Origin: an uncultured Lutibacter sp.
GTDB lineage: Bacteria > Bacteroidota > Bacteroidia > Flavobacteriales > Flavobacteriaceae
Assembly: GCF_947495725.1 (NCBI RefSeq)
Contig: NZ_CANLZZ010000003.1
Location: 428,341-492,340 of the forward strand
Direction: 5' to 3'
Length of the DNA: 64,000 nucleotides
Part shown: piece by piece, positions 24,511 to 34,592 of the stretch
Numbering within the stretch: the stretch's first letter is position 1
Layout: every line of letters starts with the position of its first letter
The notes under the pieces: generated by a model
What the model saw: only the letters and a program-made list of their open reading frames with translations
Told to the model about the DNA's origin: nothing
Databases searched by the model: none
Position numbers and translations under genes: made by a program

Positions 24511-24523
24511 TGTAATTTTTTCG

Positions 24524-24531
24524 TAAATTTG
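24524..24531 (+). promoter_or_regulatory. -7 element of the Crp/Fnr regulator gene
   Basis: TAAATTTG matches the Bacteroidota -7 consensus exactly, 26 nt before the ATG; no clear -33 TTTG. Neither palindrome type is seen here, so autoregulation through them is not indicated. Confidence 0.45.
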
Positions 24532-24557
24532 ATTGAATTTCATAAAAAGAAAAATAA

Positions 24558-25211
24558 ATGACTAATGATAAAGAAATTTTAAAAGATAAATTAAGTGATT
24601 ACTATTCTTCAATATTTGAACCTGAATTAATTGAGGAAATTATAGACAACGGAATTCTTAGAACAATTGATAGCGGTGAAATTTTACTGGACATTGGTGA
24701 TAAAATGACACATGTTCCTTTAATTACTTCTGGAGCAGTAAAAATTATTAGAGAAGATAAAAATGGTGATGAAATTGCTCTTTATTTTCTTGAAAAAGGA
24801 GACACTTGTGCAATTTCCTTTATAAACTGTATTAACAAGACAAAAAGTATGTTTAGGGGTGTTACAGAAATTGAAACCGAAGGTATTTTTATTCCTGTTG
24901 ATAAAATTGATGAATGGCTTGTAAAATACGAATCTTGGAGGCATTTTATTATTGATAGCTATCATATGAGATTGATAGAAATGGTAGAATCTATTGATAG
25001 TTTAGCTTTTATGAAATTAGATGACAGACTTCATAAATATTTAACAGACAAGGTTAAAATAATGAAAGACAATACATTATATATTACGCACCAAGAAATT
25101 GCTAACGACATTAACACTTCTCGAGTTGTAGTTTCTAGACTTTTAAAAATTTTAGAAAACGAAGGAAAAATAAAAATTAGACGTAACAGAATTATTATAG
25201 ATCATATGTAA
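24558..25211 (+). CDS. Crp/Fnr family transcriptional regulator
   Basis: 217 residues: cyclic-nucleotide-type beta-roll (about 20-120), dimer helix, and a winged helix-turn-helix with ITHQEIANDINTSRVVVSRLLKILE (177-200). The beta-roll has two cysteines, Cys84 and Cys91 (GDTCAISFINC), a feature seen in a Bacteroidota subgroup. There is no N-terminal Fe-S cysteine cluster as in E. coli FNR. At the CRP Glu181 position the recognition helix has Val190 (S-R-V-V-V-S-R), implying altered DNA specificity. Its place inside the sulfur island makes it the natural candidate to bind one of the two palindrome classes found before psr, the rhodaneses, SQR and the 60-kb porin; this is inference. Confidence 0.88.
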   Translation: MTNDKEILKDKLSDYYSSIFEPELIEEIIDNGILRTIDSGEILLDIGDKMTHVPLITSGAVKIIREDKNGDEIALYFLEKGDTCAISFINCINKTKSMFRGVTEIETEGIFIPVDKIDEWLVKYESWRHFIIDSYHMRLIEMVESIDSLAFMKLDDRLHKYLTDKVKIMKDNTLYITHQEIANDINTSRVVVSRLLKILENEGKIKIRRNRIIIDHM

Positions 25212-25230
25212 TTAAGTAAACTTTATAAAT

Positions 25231-27237
<2,007 letters not shown>

Positions 27238-27326
27238 TTAATATTCTTGTGCTAAAAATAGGTATATTTTTTTGAATTAAGCACCTAAAATAAACCATTG
27301 ATTTATAAACTTTTAAAAAATTGTTA

Positions 27327-27342
27327 TGTAACCTAAGTGACA
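27327..27342. promoter_or_regulatory. Operator type B upstream of SQR
   Basis: TGTAACCTAAGTGACA (one mismatch in the right half), centre 27334.5, 22 nt upstream of the type A centre. Confidence 0.55.
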
Positions 27343-27348
27343 GATTGT

Positions 27349-27364
27349 TATGATTTTTATCATA
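27349..27364. promoter_or_regulatory. Operator type A upstream of SQR
   Basis: Perfect palindrome TATGATTTTTATCATA, centre 27356.5, exactly 29.5 nt before the TAACTTTA -7 box. Confidence 0.7.
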
Positions 27365-27374
27365 TTTAATGTTG

Positions 27375-27390
27375 TGTTACTAAAGTAACT
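27375..27390. promoter_or_regulatory. Inverted type B-like element overlapping the SQR -7 box
   Basis: TGTTACTAAAGTAACT carries the type B half-sites in outward order (GTTAC-N4-GTAAC), perfectly symmetrical, and runs into the -7 element at 27386. A protein bound here would compete with polymerase. The related TAACTAAAGTAC occurs in the rhodanese promoter. Confidence 0.4.
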
Positions 27391-27393
27391 TTA
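27386..27393 (+). promoter_or_regulatory. -7 element of the SQR operon
   Basis: TAACTTTA (TAnnTTTA), no -33 TTTG at the proper distance; expected start near 27398, leaving a leader of about 58 nt. Confidence 0.55.
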
Positions 27394-27455
27394 CTACATA
27401 TAGAAAAGCAATATTTAAATAATAATTGCAAATAAGCAAAACTAAACCTTTATAA

Positions 27456-28700
27456 ATGAAGAATTTATTAATATTAGGAGCAGGAACATCAGGAACAATG
27501 ATGGCTAATCATTTAAGGCCAAAATTGTATTCAAATGAATGGAATATAACAATTGTTGATCAATATAAAACTCACTATTATCAACCAGGATTTTTATTTC
27601 TTCCTTTTGATACTTACACAGAAAATCAAGTGAAAAAAGTTGGTAAAAAATTTATTCCAAAGTTTGTAAATTATATTCAAAAAAAAATAGAACGAATTAT
27701 TCCAGAAGAAAACAAAGTAGTACTCGAAGATGAAACTTTAAATTACGATGTCTTAATAATTGCAACAGGATCTAAAATAGCTCCAGAAGAAACTGAAGGG
27801 TTAATTGGCCCACTTTGGAAAAAAGACATTTTTGATTTTTACACTTTTGAAGGATCGTTAGCCTTACGAAATAAACTACGCAATTGGGAAGGTGGTAAAT
27901 TAGTAGTCCATATTACAGAAATGCCTATTAAATGTCCTGTTGCACCTTTAGAATTTGCATTTTTAGCAGACTCTTATTTCCATAAAAAAGGAATGAGAGA
28001 TAAGGTTGAAATTACCTATGTCACACCACTTTCTGGTGCTTTTACAAAACCTACATGTACTACAGCACTAAATTATTTGTTAAAAGATAAAGATATTAAA
28101 ATTGAAACAGATTTTGCGATTGAACATGTTGATAACGAAACTAAGGAGATAGTTGATTATGAAGATAAAAGAATTCCTTTTGATTTATTAGTTACAATTC
28201 CAACAAATATGGGAGATGAAGTAATTGAAAAATCAGGATTAGGTGATGACTTAAATTTTATTCCAACAGACCCAAATACACTTCAATCAAAAGCACATGA
28301 GAATATTTTTGTAATTGGAGATGCTACAAATGTTCCTGCGTCCAAAGCGGGATCGGTAGCGCATTTTGAAGCAGAAACATTAACCGACAATATTCTACTT
28401 TATATTGATGGCTATCCATTAAAAAAAGAATTTGATGGTCACGCTAATTGTTTTATCGAAACAGGAAACAACAAGGCGTTATTAATTGATTTTAATTATG
28501 TAACCGAACCAGTTCATGGTAAATTCCCATTTGCAAAAATTGGCCCATTAAAACTATTAAAAGAAAGTGTTTTAAACCATTGGGGGAAGTTAGCTTTTAG
28601 ATGGATATATTGGAATATGCTTCTTAAAGGTATTGCAATTCCATTTGTATCTAGAAATATGAGTTTTAAAGGAAAAGTCTTCGATATAAAAACTAAATAA
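27456..28700 (+). CDS. Sulfide:quinone oxidoreductase-like flavoprotein
   Basis: 414-residue FAD enzyme of the SQR/FCSD superfamily, expected to oxidise sulfide to sulfane sulfur and reduce menaquinone at the membrane. Seen: GAGTSG dinucleotide fold (8-13), the second motif IIATGSKIAP, and IGDATNVPASKAGSVAHFEAE (FAD ribityl region). Two cysteines lie where SQRs have their redox-active pair: Cys160 (MPIKCPVAP) and Cys332 (HANCFIETG); a third, Cys201, lies in KPTCTTA. The amphipathic C-terminal region (GKLAFRWIYWNMLL) suits membrane attachment. First gene of an operon with TusE/DsrC- and DsrE2-like genes. Confidence 0.85.
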   Translation: MKNLLILGAGTSGTMMANHLRPKLYSNEWNITIVDQYKTHYYQPGFLFLPFDTYTENQVKKVGKKFIPKFVNYIQKKIERIIPEENKVVLEDETLNYDVLIIATGSKIAPEETEGLIGPLWKKDIFDFYTFEGSLALRNKLRNWEGGKLVVHITEMPIKCPVAPLEFAFLADSYFHKKGMRDKVEITYVTPLSGAFTKPTCTTALNYLLKDKDIKIETDFAIEHVDNETKEIVDYEDKRIPFDLLVTIPTNMGDEVIEKSGLGDDLNFIPTDPNTLQSKAHENIFVIGDATNVPASKAGSVAHFEAETLTDNILLYIDGYPLKKEFDGHANCFIETGNNKALLIDFNYVTEPVHGKFPFAKIGPLKLLKESVLNHWGKLAFRWIYWNMLLKGIAIPFVSRNMSFKGKVFDIKTK

Positions 28701-28733
28701 AAAATTATAAATAAAAACTAAACAACAAATATT

Positions 28734-29045
28734 ATGTCAGTAAAAACTATAGCAGGATTAGAATTAAACGTTTCAGATGAAGGATATTTAGAAGATATGA
28801 CACAATGGAACGAAGAAATTGCAAACGAAATTGCAAACGAAATAGGAATTGAATTAACACCTAAACATTTTGAAGTACTTAATTTTTTACGAAAAAAAAC
28901 AGAAGCTAAGGAGCCTTTAACTATAAGAGGTGTTGGAAAATCCGGTATTGTAAATATTAAAGAATTGTATGCTTTATTTCCAAAAGGGCCGTTAAAATTC
29001 TCATCTAAAATAGCAGGAATTCCAAAACCTACTAGTTGTATTTAA
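28734..29045 (+). CDS. TusE/DsrC family sulfur-relay protein with a single arm cysteine
   Basis: 103-residue DsrC-fold protein (DMTQWNEEIANEIANEIGIELTP, then the C-terminal LFPKGPLKFSSKIAGIPKPTSCI). The penultimate Cys102 is the conserved sulfur-binding residue of the swinging arm. The second cysteine of true DsrC, 11 residues before it, is replaced by Ser91, so the protein can hold a persulfide or trisulfide but cannot form the DsrC intramolecular disulfide. Cytoplasmic. No DsrAB is visible; sitting between SQR and DsrE2 it likely shuttles sulfur with DsrE2. Confidence 0.92.
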   Translation: MSVKTIAGLELNVSDEGYLEDMTQWNEEIANEIANEIGIELTPKHFEVLNFLRKKTEAKEPLTIRGVGKSGIVNIKELYALFPKGPLKFSSKIAGIPKPTSCI

Positions 29046-29083
29046 AAAAGTGTTGGTAATTGTCTAATAATAAACTCAATAAA

Positions 29084-29614
29084 ATGGAAACAAAAAATAT
29101 AGAAGAAAAATCGCAAACAATAGAAAAAAAACCTTTAGAAAAAGTTTGTATAATATGTGCAAAGGGAAGTATTGAGGATGTTTATGCAACGCTAGTAATG
29201 GCTAACGGAGCAGTAATGGAAGGTATTGAAACCAATGTTTTCTTTACTTTTTTTGGATTGGATGGTATAACTAAAAAATCTATGAATCATTTGCATACGG
29301 CAACAACTGGAAACCCTGCAATGAAAATGCCAGGAGGTTTACCTTTTCCAACAATGCTAGGCGGATTGCCAGGAGTAGAATCTGCTGTTTCAGGAATGAT
29401 GAGAAAACAAATGGAAGAACTCGATATTCCTCCAGTAGATGAATTTTTAGAAATGATAACAGCTGGTGGAGGAACTATTTATGCGTGTAAATTGGCAGTA
29501 GACATGTTTAAATTAAAACAAGAAGACTTGTCGGATGAGGTTGATTCTATTATTACAATTGGACAGTTTTATGAATTATGTGATGGTGATAGAACTCAAA
29601 TTATTTTCACTTAA
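29084..29614 (+). CDS. DsrE2-like sulfur carrier/transferase
   Basis: I start at the ATG 29084 (METKNIEEKS) rather than the in-frame TTG at 29060. The 176 residues match the DsrE/DsrF/DrsH-like family: KVCIICAKGSIEDVYATLVMANGAVMEGIETNVFFTFFGLDGI, a Gly/Pro/Met-rich loop (about 79-97), and the conserved active-site cysteine in GGGTIYACKLAVDMF (Cys135). DsrE2 proteins move sulfane sulfur with rhodanese and TusA; here the partner is a TusE/DsrC-like protein. Some DsrE2s are membrane-associated through the hydrophobic loop. Last gene of the SQR operon. Confidence 0.88.
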   Translation: METKNIEEKSQTIEKKPLEKVCIICAKGSIEDVYATLVMANGAVMEGIETNVFFTFFGLDGITKKSMNHLHTATTGNPAMKMPGGLPFPTMLGGLPGVESAVSGMMRKQMEELDIPPVDEFLEMITAGGGTIYACKLAVDMFKLKQEDLSDEVDSIITIGQFYELCDGDRTQIIFT

Positions 29615-29635
29615 TTTTCAATTTTAATATAAATT

Positions 29636-29672
29636 AAAAATCCCGAAAATTACTTCTCGGGATTTTTTTTTT
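29636..29672 (+). terminator. Rho-independent terminator of the SQR operon
   Basis: AAAAATCCCGA (29636-29646) pairs with TCGGGATTTTT (29657-29667) and continues into a T-run; it could also serve the convergent degP gene. Confidence 0.85.
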
Positions 29673-29692
29673 AAAAAAAACTAACTAAACAA

Positions 29693-31102
29693 TTATCTAA
29701 ATATATAACGCTCAAGCTCTCCATCAAGGTTTAGCATTTCTATTCTTAATACTTCGCCTTCATCCCTATTTGATATTAACTCACTTATTGCATCTACTGA
29801 ATTCACTTTTTCACCATTAATTGCAGTAATAATAAATCCTTTTTCCACACCATAATAAAGAAGTTCTTTATTTGTTATCTCAGATATTTTTACTCCATTA
29901 TCAATTTTTAATTTCTTTAATTCTTTTTGATCTAAGTTTTTCAATTCTAAACCTAAAGAGGCCACTTTACTAATTTCATTTTTACTTAAAACTACATCAG
30001 TTGTTTTTTCTTCTCCATCTCTTACAAATGTTACTTTTATTTTATCCCCTGGTCTTTTGGTATTTAAAAAACCGGTTAAATCGGCATATGAAGTAATTTT
30101 AACATCATTAGCTTTTATAATTACGTCATCTTTTTGCAATCCAGCTTTATCTGCTCCAGAACTTTCAACAACACTAGAAATATAAAATCCTTCTGACAAA
30201 TCAATATCAAGATTTTCGGCAACTTTCCCATTTAGTTCGCCACCTTGCACACCTAAAATAGCTTTTTGAACATTACCAAATTCCATTAAATCTTCAATAA
30301 CTTTTTTGGCAATATTAGAAGGAACCGCAAAAGAATATCCAATAAACGAACCAGTTCTTGAGGATATAGCTGTATTAATTCCTATTAATTGCCCGTGCGA
30401 ATTTACCAAAGCACCACCACTATTTCCCGGGTTTACAGCCGCATCAGTTTGTAAAAATGAGTCGGTAATATTTCCATTTCCTTCCAAATCTCTACCCTTA
30501 GCACTAATTATTCCTGCAGTTACTGTTGAAGTTAAATTATATGGATTTCCTACTGCTAAAACCCATTCTCCAACTTTTACATTATCCGAATTAGCAAACG
30601 TAATATAAGATAAATCATCTTCATCAATTTTTAATAAGGCAATATCATTTGTTACATCAGAGCCAATTAATTTAGCCTTATAAACCTTTTTATTATTTAA
30701 AGTAACTTCAATATCAGTTGCGCCTTTAACAACATGATTATTTGTAATTATATAACCATCTGAAGAAAAAATAACACCACTACCAGTTCCTACTTGCGAA
30801 TACTGTTTAGTACCACTCCCCTGACCATAGAAAAACTCCGCAAAAGGATCTCTCACAGTCTTATAAGATGTGTTTTTAACATGCACAACTGCATTTAGTG
30901 TTTTCTCTGCTGCAACCGTAAAATCGGTGTTTTCAACAGAATTTGCTAATGTATTAGTGAAATTTGCGGCAACTGTTACCGGACTTTCTTGTGCCTTACT
31001 TTCTACAACAATATGAGGTTCTTCAATAAATAACTTATAAGTTCCTAACGTCAATGCTCCTCCAATCGCAGAAAATAGTACAATACTTAATATTTTTTTC
31101 AT
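29693..31102 (-). CDS. degP: Do-like periplasmic serine protease/chaperone (DegP/HtrA)
   Basis: 469 residues with an N-terminal anchor (about 3-25) and a trypsin-like domain. The catalytic triad is His in ITNNHVVKG, Asp in NDIALLKID and Ser in NPGNSGGAL. Two PDZ domains follow (the first around SSVVESSGADKAGLQKDDVIIKAND, the second around EKGFIITAINGEKV). Degrades or refolds misfolded envelope proteins. Single gene; convergent with the SQR operon across one terminator. Confidence 0.94.
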   Translation of the reverse strand: MKKILSIVLFSAIGGALTLGTYKLFIEEPHIVVESKAQESPVTVAANFTNTLANSVENTDFTVAAEKTLNAVVHVKNTSYKTVRDPFAEFFYGQGSGTKQYSQVGTGSGVIFSSDGYIITNNHVVKGATDIEVTLNNKKVYKAKLIGSDVTNDIALLKIDEDDLSYITFANSDNVKVGEWVLAVGNPYNLTSTVTAGIISAKGRDLEGNGNITDSFLQTDAAVNPGNSGGALVNSHGQLIGINTAISSRTGSFIGYSFAVPSNIAKKVIEDLMEFGNVQKAILGVQGGELNGKVAENLDIDLSEGFYISSVVESSGADKAGLQKDDVIIKANDVKITSYADLTGFLNTKRPGDKIKVTFVRDGEEKTTDVVLSKNEISKVASLGLELKNLDQKELKKLKIDNGVKISEITNKELLYYGVEKGFIITAINGEKVNSVDAISELISNRDEGEVLRIEMLNLDGELERYIFR

Positions 31103-31252
31103 TGTTCTTGTTTTTTATAAATTAACACTCAAAATTAAAAATTTATTGTTTTGTAAAAAACGCTTTAACGCTTTGTTAACGCTCATTTAACTGATTTTAA
31201 CAAACCATCATAATTTCATTATTTTAACAAAAAAAAACTTAATTGAATTTAG

Positions 31253-31265
31253 TACATTTGCAGCA
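31253..31265 (+). promoter_or_regulatory. -7 box immediately before dapF (leaderless start likely)
   Basis: TACATTTG (31253-31260) is a perfect Bacteroidota -7 element followed by CAGCA and the ATG at 31266. With transcription starting 5-7 nt after the box, the mRNA would begin at or next to the start codon. Confidence 0.5.
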
Positions 31266-32045
31266 ATGAATCAACAATTTTTTAAATATCAAGGAACCGG
31301 AAATGACTTTATAATGATTGATAATAGATCATTATTATTTCCTAAAGAAAACGCCAAACTAATTAATAAGTTATGTGATAGACGTTTTGGAATAGGTGCA
31401 GATGGACTAATTTTGTTAGAACCTTCTATAAAAGAAGATTTTACGATGGTTTATTTTAATGCAGATGGAAAGGAAGGAAGTATGTGTGGTAACGGAGGAC
31501 GATGTCTTGTTGCATTTGCCAAACAATTAAACATTATTGATAAGAATACTACTTTTGATGCTGTTGATGGTTTACATCACGCTACAATTGAAAATAATAT
31601 TGTAAGTTTAAAAATGATTGATGTTTATAAAGTTGAAACAAACAAAGATTATTCTTTTTTAAATACAGGCTCACCGCATCATATTAGTTTTACAAACAAC
31701 GTTTCCATAATTAATGTCAAAGAATTAGGTGCAAAAATTAGATATGGCGCTCCTTATTTTAATGAAGGAACAAATGTAAATTTTGCTGAAAAATTAAGTG
31801 ACAATTCTTTTAAAGTAAGAACATACGAACGCGGAGTTGAAGATGAAACTTTAGCTTGCGGAACTGGAGTTACAGCAGTTGCAATTGCAGCTCACAATGC
31901 TAATATAACTTCAAAAAATCACATAAAAATTGAAGTTTTAGGAGGAAATTTAGAGGTTTCATTCAATAAAGAAGATGGTATTTACAATAATGTTTATTTA
32001 AAAGGACCTGCTAAATTTGTATTTGAAGGAATAATTACTATTTAA
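31266..32045 (+). CDS. dapF: Diaminopimelate epimerase
   Basis: Interconverts LL- and meso-diaminopimelate for lysine and peptidoglycan. 259 residues with the two catalytic cysteines in GSMCGNGGRC and ETLACGTGVTAVA, the start FFKYQGTGNDFIMIDNR, and the substrate loop YERGVEDETLACGTG. Heads a three-gene run with a GNAT acetyltransferase (1-nt overlap) and mltG. Confidence 0.97.
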   Translation: MNQQFFKYQGTGNDFIMIDNRSLLFPKENAKLINKLCDRRFGIGADGLILLEPSIKEDFTMVYFNADGKEGSMCGNGGRCLVAFAKQLNIIDKNTTFDAVDGLHHATIENNIVSLKMIDVYKVETNKDYSFLNTGSPHHISFTNNVSIINVKELGAKIRYGAPYFNEGTNVNFAEKLSDNSFKVRTYERGVEDETLACGTGVTAVAIAAHNANITSKNHIKIEVLGGNLEVSFNKEDGIYNNVYLKGPAKFVFEGIITI

Positions 32046-32566
32046 TGGCAGTATTAGTTGGAAAAAATATAGTTTTAAGAGCTTTAGAACCAGAAGACAT
32101 TGATTTTTTATTTTCAACTGAAAATAACGAAGCATTTTGGGAAGTTAGTAGTACTCAAGCTCCTTTTTCAAAGTATATTCTACAAAAATATCTTGAAAAT
32201 GCGCATCAAGATATTTATGAAGCAAAACAATTTCGATTTATAATAACTAATTCTGAAAACACCACTGTTGGAACAATTGATTTATTCGATTTTAACCCTC
32301 AACACCAAAGAATTGGAGTTGGAATACTAGTTTTACCCAAGTATCAAAATTTAGGATATGGTAAAGAAGCTTTAGAAATGGTTATAGATTATTCTTTCAC
32401 CTATCTAAATGTACATCAAATTTTTGCAAATATAACTTCAGAAAATAATGAAAGTAAATCTCTTTTTGAAAAATTTAATTTCAAACCCGCTGGAGTAAAA
32501 AAAGATTGGATTTTCTCAAATAACAATTTTAAGGACGAAATTCTATATCAATTAATTAGGAAATAA
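32045..32566 (+). CDS. GNAT family N-acetyltransferase (RimJ/RimL-like)
   Basis: 173 residues of the acetyltransferase_3 type: LRALEPEDIDFLF at the start, GTIDLFDFNPQHQRIGVGILV, the acetyl-CoA pyrophosphate loop YQNLGYGKEALEMVIDYSF, and VHQIFANITSENNESKSLFEKFNF. Members acetylate ribosomal protein N-termini, polyamines or cell-wall precursors; the substrate is unknown here. Coupled to dapF by TAATG and 1 nt from mltG. Confidence 0.85.
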   Translation: MAVLVGKNIVLRALEPEDIDFLFSTENNEAFWEVSSTQAPFSKYILQKYLENAHQDIYEAKQFRFIITNSENTTVGTIDLFDFNPQHQRIGVGILVLPKYQNLGYGKEALEMVIDYSFTYLNVHQIFANITSENNESKSLFEKFNFKPAGVKKDWIFSNNNFKDEILYQLIRK

Positions 32567-32567
32567 T

Positions 32568-33602
32568 ATGAATTTAAAAAAACTAATCTTATTAATTAGC
32601 TTTTTATTACTAGTAATTGCAGGTCTTCTAGCTTTCAGTTATTATAACAAAATTTACAAACCTAATACTGTAAAAGAGGGCTATTTATATATTCCTACCG
32701 GCAGTAATTTTAATGATGTGGAAAATTTAGTGCGCCCATTTTTAAAAAGAATAAAACCTTTTAAATGGGTTGCCAATAAAAAAAACTATCCAAATGTTAT
32801 TAAACCTGGAAAGTATCAGATAAAAAAAGGAATGAACAATAATGAATTGGTAAATCTTTTAAGAAGTGGAAAACAAACCGCCGTAAATCTATCTTTTAAC
32901 AATCAAGATTCCTTTGAAAAACTAGCTGGTAGAATTTCAGAGCAAATTGAAGCAGATTCTATATCCCTACTTAATAGTTTTAATGATGTTGATTTTATTA
33001 AAAAGAATGGATTCAATAAAAATAACATTTTAAGTATGTACATCCCTAATACATATCAATTTTACTGGAATACATCTGCTAATGAGTTTAGAAAAAAAAT
33101 GCTTATTGAGTTCAACCATTTTTGGAATACTGATAGACTGCAAAAAGCTAAAAATTTAAATTTATCGAAATTTGAAGTAATTACATTAGCATCTATTGTT
33201 CAAAAAGAAACTGCAAATATTAAAGAAAGGCCAATAGTAGCTGGACTTTATTTAAACAGGTTAAGAGATAAATGGCCGTTGCAAGCGGATCCAACTATTA
33301 TTTACATTTTAAGAAAAAAATTAGGAGCAGAAACTGTTATTAAAAGAGTTTTAACGAAAGATATTGAAATTAATTCTCCATATAATACCTATAAAAATAT
33401 AGGATTACCTCCTGGTCCAATAGCTATGCCAGATATTTCTTCAATAGATGCGGTTTTACATCCATCAAAACATGAGTACTATTTTATGTGCGCTAGTATT
33501 ACTTCAATTGGGAATCATGAATTTGCGAAAACGTTGTCGCAACACAACAAAAATGCGTTTAAATATCAAAATTGGTTGAGCAACCAAGGAGTAAATCGAT
33601 AA
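32568..33602 (+). CDS. mltG: Endolytic peptidoglycan transglycosylase MltG
   Basis: Inner-membrane glycosidase that cuts nascent glycan strands and sets their length. 344 residues with one N-terminal helix (about 5-24), a LysM-like region, and the YceG catalytic core LASIVQKETANIKERPIVAGLYLNRL containing the catalytic glutamate. The closing motif GLPPGPIAMPDISSIDAVLHP is also present. In an operon with dapF, both serving cell wall synthesis. Confidence 0.95.
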   Translation: MNLKKLILLISFLLLVIAGLLAFSYYNKIYKPNTVKEGYLYIPTGSNFNDVENLVRPFLKRIKPFKWVANKKNYPNVIKPGKYQIKKGMNNNELVNLLRSGKQTAVNLSFNNQDSFEKLAGRISEQIEADSISLLNSFNDVDFIKKNGFNKNNILSMYIPNTYQFYWNTSANEFRKKMLIEFNHFWNTDRLQKAKNLNLSKFEVITLASIVQKETANIKERPIVAGLYLNRLRDKWPLQADPTIIYILRKKLGAETVIKRVLTKDIEINSPYNTYKNIGLPPGPIAMPDISSIDAVLHPSKHEYYFMCASITSIGNHEFAKTLSQHNKNAFKYQNWLSNQGVNR

Positions 33603-33739
33603 TAAGAACGCTTTCTACAAAATATAATTTACATTTTTTTTAAACCTAGAGCAACACACTTTAAATTTGTTAAATATTTCACAACATTTAACCTAATTTG
33701 TTAAATACCTGCTAATTTTCAACGTTTTAAGTTGTAAAT

Positions 33740-33770
33740 GTTGCAGGTGTTGTTTTTTATACTAAATTTG
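33740..33770 (+). promoter_or_regulatory. Promoter of the lysozyme-like gene
   Basis: GTTG (33740-33743), 19 nt spacer, TAAATTTG (33763-33770); the expected start near 33776 is 32 nt before the ATG. Upstream lie three GTTAAAT/ATTTAAC half-sites (33668-33708) of unknown meaning. Confidence 0.55.
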
Positions 33771-33807
33771 CAGGCTTAAATTTATAAGGAATTAAAACCT
33801 TTAAATT

Positions 33808-34425
33808 ATGAAAAAAGTAAAAATATTTTTAAGTTTACTTCTTCTTGTTATATTCATTTCTAGTTTCTCAGAAAGAAAAACCACTAATTTTAATTCAGGA
33901 AAAATTGATTTTTATTATTGTACCGTATCTAATGAATCGGAAAATAATGAAGTCCTTACTAAAATTCCATTTACTGGTAATTCTTTTAACGGATTTAGAG
34001 ATGCTATTGGGTTTAAAGAATCTCAAGGAAGATACCACATAGTAAATTCATTAGGGTATTTAGGGAAATATCAATTCGGAAGAACAACATTAGAGCGATT
34101 TAAAATTTACAATACACAAAAATTCCTAAACAACCCAGAACTTCAAGAAGATGCATTTTTAGCACTTTGCTCATTAAATAAATGGATATTAAGAAAAGAT
34201 ATTAAAAGAAGTATTGGTAAAAAAATTAATGGTGTAGAAATTACTGAATCTGGAATTTTAGCAGCCGCCCATTTAGCAGGAGCCGGAAATGTAAAAAAAT
34301 ACTTACGTAGTTTTGGTCAAAACACCTTTAAAGACGCCTATGGCTCATCTCTACAGCATTATTTAAAGGAGTTTTCTGGATATGACACATCATTTATTGA
34401 AGCAAATAAAAAACCAACTGTTTAA
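33808..34425 (+). CDS. Exported lysozyme-like (transglycosylase SLT fold) protein
   Basis: 205 residues with a signal sequence (MKKVKIFLSLLLLVIFISSFSE) and a goose-lysozyme/SLT-like core: FRDAIGFKESQGRYHIVNSLGYLGKYQFGRTTL, where the glutamate in KESQGRY is in the position of the catalytic residue, then LAAAHLAGAGNVKKYLRSFG. Flavobacterial relatives are often labelled peptidoglycan-binding, but no LysM repeat is visible here. Likely acts on peptidoglycan, in keeping with mltG upstream, from which it has its own promoter. Confidence 0.7.
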   Translation: MKKVKIFLSLLLLVIFISSFSERKTTNFNSGKIDFYYCTVSNESENNEVLTKIPFTGNSFNGFRDAIGFKESQGRYHIVNSLGYLGKYQFGRTTLERFKIYNTQKFLNNPELQEDAFLALCSLNKWILRKDIKRSIGKKINGVEITESGILAAAHLAGAGNVKKYLRSFGQNTFKDAYGSSLQHYLKEFSGYDTSFIEANKKPTV

Positions 34426-34555
34426 TCTTACTAAGTTATTTTTTAGAACTGTTAAAAAAACACTTAATTTTTAACTAGCCACAAAAGCAATATAATTAAC
34501 ACTTTTTAAAACAAAATACACGTTTCATTTAATAAAATACACGTTTTAACAGATA

Positions 34556-34587
34556 TTTGGTAATTACAAATAAATATATTACCTTTG
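34556..34587 (+). promoter_or_regulatory. Consensus promoter of the candidate small RNA
   Basis: TTTG (34556-34559), 20-nt spacer and TACCTTTG (34580-34587) reproduce the Bacteroidota promoter without mismatch; predicted start about 34593. No open reading frame of note begins downstream. Confidence 0.7.
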
Positions 34588-34592
34588 TCTTT

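Noticed and set aside
33668..33708. Repeated GTTAAAT/ATTTAAC half-sites before the lysozyme-like gene as a fourth regulon operator
   Set aside because: Spacing differs from both operator classes and the half-sites are AT-rich enough to occur by chance; recorded only as a note in the promoter entry.
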